Shown: positions 6,332-9,773 of the stretch, piece by piece | Numbering within the stretch: position 1 is the stretch's first letter | Layout of the letters: every line of letters starts with the position of its first letter | DNA from: Candidatus Coatesiibacteriota bacterium | GTDB taxonomy: Bacteria > RBG-13-66-14 | Assembly (NCBI GenBank): GCA_014728185.1 | Contig: WJMB01000070.1 | Location: forward strand, 1 to 9,773 | DNA: 9,773 nucleotides | Direction of reading: 5' to 3' | Translations under genes and position numbers: made by a program | The notes under the pieces: model-generated | Database searches by the model: none | Seen by the model: the letters and a program-made list of their open reading frames with translations, nothing else | Told to the model about the DNA's origin: nothing

Positions 6332-7585
6332 ATGTCCGAGGAATACAGCGCGCTACGTCAGGCCCAGCGCGAGTTCGACAAGGTCGCCGAGATGATGGGC
6401 CTGGAACAGAGCTACCGCAACGTGTTGCGGGAGCCGGCGCGCACCCTGTCGGTCAACGTCCCGGTGCGCATGGACGACGGCACCATCCGCACCTTCAAGG
6501 GCTACCGCTGCCAGCATAACACCGCCTGCGGTCCGGCCAAGGGCGGCATCCGCTACTCCCTCGATGTCACCGTCGACGAGGTCCAGGCCCTGGCCACCTG
6601 GATGACCTGGAAGTGCTCCCTGGCCGGGATCCCCTACGGCGGCGGCAAGGGCGGCATCCACGTCGACGTCCACGAACTTTCCGCCGGCGAGCTCGAGCGC
6701 CTCTCGCGGCGCTTCTTCTCCGAAATCCAGCCCCTGGTCGGCCCTGAGAAGGACATCCCCGCTCCGGACATGAACACCGACGGTCGGATAATGAGCTGGT
6801 ACATGGACACCTACTCGATGAACGTCGGCAAGACCACCCTGGGCGTGGTCACCGGGAAGCCCATCTCCCTGGGCGGCTCCGAGGGTCGCACCGCCGCCAC
6901 CGGCCGCGGCGTCTTCGTCGCAGCCATGAACGCCATGCGCAAGAAGGGCATCGAGCCCCGAGACGCCCGCATCGTCATCCAGGGCTTCGGCAACGTCGGC
7001 TACTGGGCCGCCGTGCTCTTCCACGAAGTCGGCTGCCAGGTCGTCGGTCTCTCCGACTACTACGGCGGAGTCTACAACCCCAAGGGGCTCGACCCCACCA
7101 AGGGCAAAGAGCGCGCCATGAGCGAGGACGAAAGCGTTTGCAACATGCTCGAGGGCGACCGCATCACCAACGAGGAGCTGCTCACCCTGGATTGCGACGT
7201 GCTCTGTCCCTGCGCCCTGCAGAACCAGCTCACCGAATCCATCGCCCCGCGGATAAAGGCCAAGCTGATCTCCGAGGGCGCCAACGGCCCCACCACCCCC
7301 GAGGCTGACCAGATCCTCTACGACAAGGGCGTCGTGGTCATCCCCGACTTCCTCGCCAACGCCGGCGGCGTCATCGTCAGCTACTTCGAGTGGGTTCAGG
7401 GGCTGCAGTTCTTCTTCTGGCACGAGAAAGAGGTCAACGCCAAGCTCGACGAGATCATGGACCGCAACCTGGACCGCGTTTGGGTCCTGGCCGAGGAGAA
7501 GAACATCTGTCTGCGCGATGCCGCCTACTGGTTCGCCATCGAGCGGGTCGCCCGGGCGACGCAGTTGCGGGGGATCTACCCCTAG
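6332..7585 (+). CDS. gdhA: Glutamate dehydrogenase (Glu/Leu/Phe/Val dehydrogenase family)
   Basis: At 417 residues this is the normal size for the small hexameric family, which interconverts glutamate and 2-oxoglutarate plus ammonium in the cytoplasm. The substrate domain shows GPAKGGIRYS (67-76), WKCSLAGIPYGGGKGGI (93-109) with the substrate lysine Lys94 and catalytic Lys106, and PAPDMNTD with the catalytic Asp146. GRTAATGRGV (185-194) leads to the nucleotide-binding domain with GFGNVG (218-223). SD at 241-242, after the second strand, is compatible with NAD, but cofactor choice cannot be settled by eye. EGANGPTTPEAD (315-326) and NAGGVIVSYFEWVQ (343-356) are further family signatures. AGGAGG lies four bases before the ATG. 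The gene is single, with its own candidate promoters and a strong terminator 25 bases after the stop. Confidence 0.95.
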   Translation: MSEEYSALRQAQREFDKVAEMMGLEQSYRNVLREPARTLSVNVPVRMDDGTIRTFKGYRCQHNTACGPAKGGIRYSLDVTVDEVQALATWMTWKCSLAGIPYGGGKGGIHVDVHELSAGELERLSRRFFSEIQPLVGPEKDIPAPDMNTDGRIMSWYMDTYSMNVGKTTLGVVTGKPISLGGSEGRTAATGRGVFVAAMNAMRKKGIEPRDARIVIQGFGNVGYWAAVLFHEVGCQVVGLSDYYGGVYNPKGLDPTKGKERAMSEDESVCNMLEGDRITNEELLTLDCDVLCPCALQNQLTESIAPRIKAKLISEGANGPTTPEADQILYDKGVVVIPDFLANAGGVIVSYFEWVQGLQFFFWHEKEVNAKLDEIMDRNLDRVWVLAEEKNICLRDAAYWFAIERVARATQLRGIYP

Positions 7586-7610
7586 AACCGGCTATTCAAA
7601 GGATATACCA

Positions 7611-7640
7611 ACGGGGACCGCTTGGTCCCCGTCTTTTATT
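7611..7640 (+). terminator. Intrinsic terminator of gdh
   Basis: A perfect 9-bp stem, ACGGGGACC (7611-7619) and GGTCCCCGT (7624-7632), closes a GCTT loop and is followed directly by CTTTTATT. This is a textbook Rho-independent terminator for the gene ending at 7585. Confidence 0.93.
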
Positions 7641-7740
7641 GGGAATCTGATTGGAGACCTTGCCGATACCCGGAACTTCGGCCTGTTTACCCTGCACCGC
7701 TAGAACAAGGTGCACGATTTACGGCAGTATATTTAATCAT

Positions 7741-8052
7741 GGCATCATGGAACGAACTCGGGCCAAATCGCACTGATTGGGAGCGGCTTGCCGGGCCGTT
7801 ACTCACCACCCGAACTTACTCCGGTTCAATCAAACGCTCATCTTGCAAGCCCTTATCACTTGTTATTACGATACTTAGAAGCCAGTGGCAATCACCTGTC
7901 AGGACATATACAACTGTACTGATATTTGGGTTCGCAAAGATCCGTATTAGCCGCCATTTAAAAAAGGCCTGTCATGTGACATATATCTAATGATACCTTA
8001 TATTATCAACAGGATACAAGCACGATTCTGTCAGGTCAGTGTTTACGATGCC
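7741..8052 (+). repeat. Module 1 of repeat block C
   Basis: The module starts GGCATCATGGAAC and ends GATGCC. Its head holds the 24 bases shared exactly with block A (reversed there). Then come CTTGTTATTACGA, CAGTGGC, a weakened version of the block B palindrome (TGTCA-TG-TGACA, 7970-7981) and TATTATCAACAGGATACAA (8001-8019). It lies 100 bases past the gdh terminator. A small hairpin, TGCACC (7693-7698) / GGTGCA (7709-7714), sits just before it. The plus-strand frame that crosses it begins in the terminator and is not conserved in the other copies. Confidence 0.82.
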
Positions 8053-8396
8053 TAAGGGATTATCACCAGAAACCAACCCACGTCGAAAACTAAAAAATGA
8101 GCTGCATTTTTGTACGCAAGTGCTGACGACTACCCCGTGAAAGGCTTATAATCGACGAGCCAAAGGGTTGTCATATCTGCTAAAGTCGCTATTTGAAAGC
8201 GTTCAGCCTACATCATTCCGCTAAGCCAGAGATACGAATCAGGAGTCGTGGTTTCCCGACTTTCATCGTCCTCATAGAGCAAGTCAGATTTTCTGCCACC
8301 AGGCAACGCACGGACAGTGACGGGATGTGCAGCTATAAAGCACATAATGACTAGCTATTAGCGAGAAGTACCGGTTCAATAACGAGGGATAACTCC
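8053..8396 (+). repeat. Module 2 of repeat block C
   Basis: A direct but more diverged copy of 239-631 and 1764-2152. It shares GGGATTATCACC with block B, the CGTCGAAA segment, CAGGAGTCG-GG-TTCCCG in place of the perfect palindrome, GTCCTCATAGAGCAAGTC with block A, and GCAGCTATAAAGCACATAAT with block A. The tandem repeat is reduced to a single copy. The 3' edge GATAACTCC lies 74 bases before the stop of the BioY-like gene. The minus-strand frame through this region is stopped or shifted in blocks A and B. Confidence 0.8.
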
Positions 8397-8470
8397 AAGC
8401 ATTCATCACCATCGCCCGCCTCCGACAAGTCGCCCCACAGTCAAGCGAACAATCAGCTCGAAGAACATTG

Positions 8471-9274
8471 TCAATCCAGCCGCACCCAGGGCGGCAGGTC
8501 GTCCTCCTCCTCGCGTTTGCGCAGGCGCTCGCGCTCCCGGATGACATCCTCATCCTCGCGACGGCCCTCGTCGAGCTTGAGGCGGCCCTCGTCGCGAGCG
8601 TCCAGCAACCGCTCGCGCTCGTCCAGGTTGCGCCGATACTCTTGCAGGCGGCGCTTCCAGTAGGCCCGCTTACGCTGTTCGTTGCGGACGAAGAAGCTGA
8701 TCGAGAAGGCGATCAGGCCCTGGAAGGCCAGGCTGAGAGTCTGCCAGAGCGTGCCCGAGACCAGCAGATTGGCCCAGCTTGTCCGTTCACCGAAGACGGC
8801 CAGCCAAACCGTTCCGAGCACAACGGATGCCAGCAAGCCCAGCAGCAGCCCCAGAACGAAGCGTTTGGGCGAGGGATAGCCGTCATCCTCCAGCTCGCGC
8901 TGGTAAAGCCAGCCCCCCAGGGCGGCCATGATCAGCGGCGCCAGGTAGAAGCCGCCGGCTCCGGAGAACAGGAAGGCGAAGCCGACGTGTCCCTCGGGAA
9001 ACAGGGGCAGGCCGATCACGCCCAGAGCCAGACCGGCGGTCGTCGCCGCCAGGACCCAGAAGCGGTTCAGGAAAATCAGAGCCACGCAGGCCAGCCCGGT
9101 AATCAGGTTGGTGTATGCCTCGACGTTGGCCATCGGCCGCACCGTCATCCCGCTGAGCGCGATCAGTCCGACCAGGGCCAGGGCGACGAGGAGGTTGCGC
9201 CAGGGGTTGCGGCTCTGAAAGGGCGCTTGGAACGCGGCTTCAGCGGTGGGTTCCACGGGGGCTTCGTCGGTCAT
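8471..9274 (-). CDS. BioY-like integral membrane protein with charged C-terminal tail
   Basis: Of 267 residues, about 26-195 form five or six hydrophobic segments that follow the BioY pattern (substrate-capture component of ECF-type biotin importers): a polar N-terminus, then GVIGLPLFPEGHVGFAFLF (85-103) and SGAGGFYLAPLIMAALGGWL (104-123), which echo BioY's IGLPVF and GPTGGYL motifs, and LGLLLGLLASVVLGTVWLA (141-159). GPTGG is SGAGG here, so biotin binding is not assured. Residues 197-267 are a strongly charged, probably helical cytoplasmic tail rich in Arg, Glu and Asp, ending DDLPPWVRLD. Typical BioY proteins are near 190 residues and lack it. No ECF ATPase or T-component gene is in the window. 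The ATG at 9274 has no Shine-Dalgarno (the upstream sequence is C-rich), so the start is less certain. The gene has repeat blocks on both sides. Confidence 0.72.
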   Translation of the reverse strand: MTDEAPVEPTAEAAFQAPFQSRNPWRNLLVALALVGLIALSGMTVRPMANVEAYTNLITGLACVALIFLNRFWVLAATTAGLALGVIGLPLFPEGHVGFAFLFSGAGGFYLAPLIMAALGGWLYQRELEDDGYPSPKRFVLGLLLGLLASVVLGTVWLAVFGERTSWANLLVSGTLWQTLSLAFQGLIAFSISFFVRNEQRKRAYWKRRLQEYRRNLDERERLLDARDEGRLKLDEGRREDEDVIRERERLRKREEEDDLPPWVRLD

Positions 9275-9470
9275 GGCGCAGGTTGGGGGGTTGAGGGTGT
9301 ATGGTCTCGACGGGTTGATTAAAAGCAGATACCGGGGCCGTCGCAGAGATGGAGACTTTTGCAGGGTATCAGACCTGTATCATTGGCAGTGAAAGGTTTA
9401 AAAAGAGGAAGCTGCAAACTCGCCGGCCCGAGCACCTCTACTCGATACTGTAAAAAGCGCTAGTAATCCT
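9275..9470. other. Upstream region of the BioY-like gene
   Basis: About 200 bases with no gene. On the minus strand, AT-rich patches (around 9395-9405) could hold promoter elements, but no pair of boxes with standard spacing is convincing. No similarity to module 2 is visible. Confidence 0.4.
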
Positions 9471-9729
9471 GGCATCGTGGAACATGTCAGAAATGAATCA
9501 GGCTGATTGGGAGCGGCCTGCCGGGTCGTTCTTCACTTACCAGAAATGCACTTTGTTGACCCCACAATCATCTTTAGCATACCCTTATTACCATTGGGAT
9601 CACTTAACTGTCACAGACCATGGTGTTACTGGATATCGTTCAATTATCAGCAGTTGGCGGGCAATCAGGTTTGCACATCGGATTAGTTGTTTGTGGCGGG
9701 TCAAGCGGGTTTACACATTCCCATGATGC
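9471..9729 (+). repeat. Module 1 of repeat block D, shortened or diverged
   Basis: The head is clear: GGCATCGTGGAAC, then AATCAGGCTGATTGGGAGCG, nearly as in block A, and GCCTGCCGGGTCGTT. After about 9530 the similarity to blocks A to C becomes weak and I cannot align it firmly. The stretch ends with TTCCCATGATGCC (9717-9729), whose reverse complement begins GGCATCATGG like the head. Module 2 does not follow, and the remaining 44 bases of the window show nothing I recognise. Confidence 0.6.
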
Positions 9730-9773
9730 CCGTAGCGACGTCACGCAGCTCCATTATCAACTGCCTGGCCAAA

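Noticed and set aside
4550..7423. Long minus-strand frames opposite the cyclophilins and gdh (313, 270 and 356 residues)
   Set aside because: They are shadows of well-supported plus-strand genes, with repetitive Gly/Val/Asp-rich composition and no family motifs.
7622..7990. 122-residue plus-strand frame in block C and 80-residue frame in block D sharing a DWER-x-AG peptide
   Set aside because: The shared peptide simply reflects the conserved 60-base head. Differences between copies fall at all codon positions, the frames do not stay alike beyond the head, and the block C frame starts inside the gdh terminator.
1421..8396. Repeat blocks as integron attC sites with gene cassettes
   Set aside because: I find no paired GTTRRRY/RYYYAAC core sites at block ends and no integrase. 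The blocks are also much longer than attC sites.
9455..9485. CGCTAGTAATC resembling the 3' region of 16S rRNA
   Set aside because: The match is about 11 bases and neither flank continues like rRNA. It is the edge of repeat block D.

Overview
The window looks like chromosomal DNA from a GC-rich bacterium with a Gram-negative style envelope, probably an uncultivated lineage. The reasons are the strongly GC-biased third codon positions, two lipoboxes, one Sec-type signal peptide and an LpoA-like two-domain lipoprotein. I cannot name a phylum with confidence. Six protein genes are well supported, all intact: a VanZ-family membrane protein (minus), an LpoA-like TPR plus periplasmic-binding lipoprotein (minus), two tandem exported cyclophilin-type prolyl isomerases (plus), a Glu/Leu/Phe/Val-type glutamate dehydrogenase (plus) and a divergent BioY-like membrane protein with a charged tail (minus). 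I saw no rRNA, tRNA or CRISPR array.

The layout from left to right is: repeat block A (1-631), vanZ-like gene (926-1384), repeat block B (1421-2152), LpoA-like gene (2485-4221), divergent promoter region and long leader (4222-4753), two overlapping cyclophilin genes (4754-6011), a region with a large inverted repeat and two candidate promoters (6012-6331), gdh (6332-7585) with a very good intrinsic terminator (7611-7640), repeat block C (7741-8396), BioY-like gene (8471-9274), and repeat block D (9471 to at least 9729).

The most unusual content is in the long intergenic stretches. Blocks A to D are diverged copies of one AT-richer, apparently non-coding repeat family made of two modules. Module 1 (about 260-340 bp) begins GGCATC and ends GATGCC. 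Module 2 (about 340-390 bp) follows directly. In blocks B and C both modules have the same orientation. In block A module 1 is flipped relative to module 2, and block D has module 1 only. Each of the two small single-gene membrane-protein loci (vanZ-like and BioY-like) has a repeat block on both sides, while the central block of four genes has none inside it.

The central genes fit cell-envelope work (a lipoprotein with a possible role in ligand binding or peptidoglycan synthase activation, and extracytoplasmic foldases) beside a central nitrogen-metabolism enzyme. The LpoA-like gene and the cyclophilin pair are divergently transcribed from a shared region. Beyond that, nothing in the sequence ties them into one pathway.
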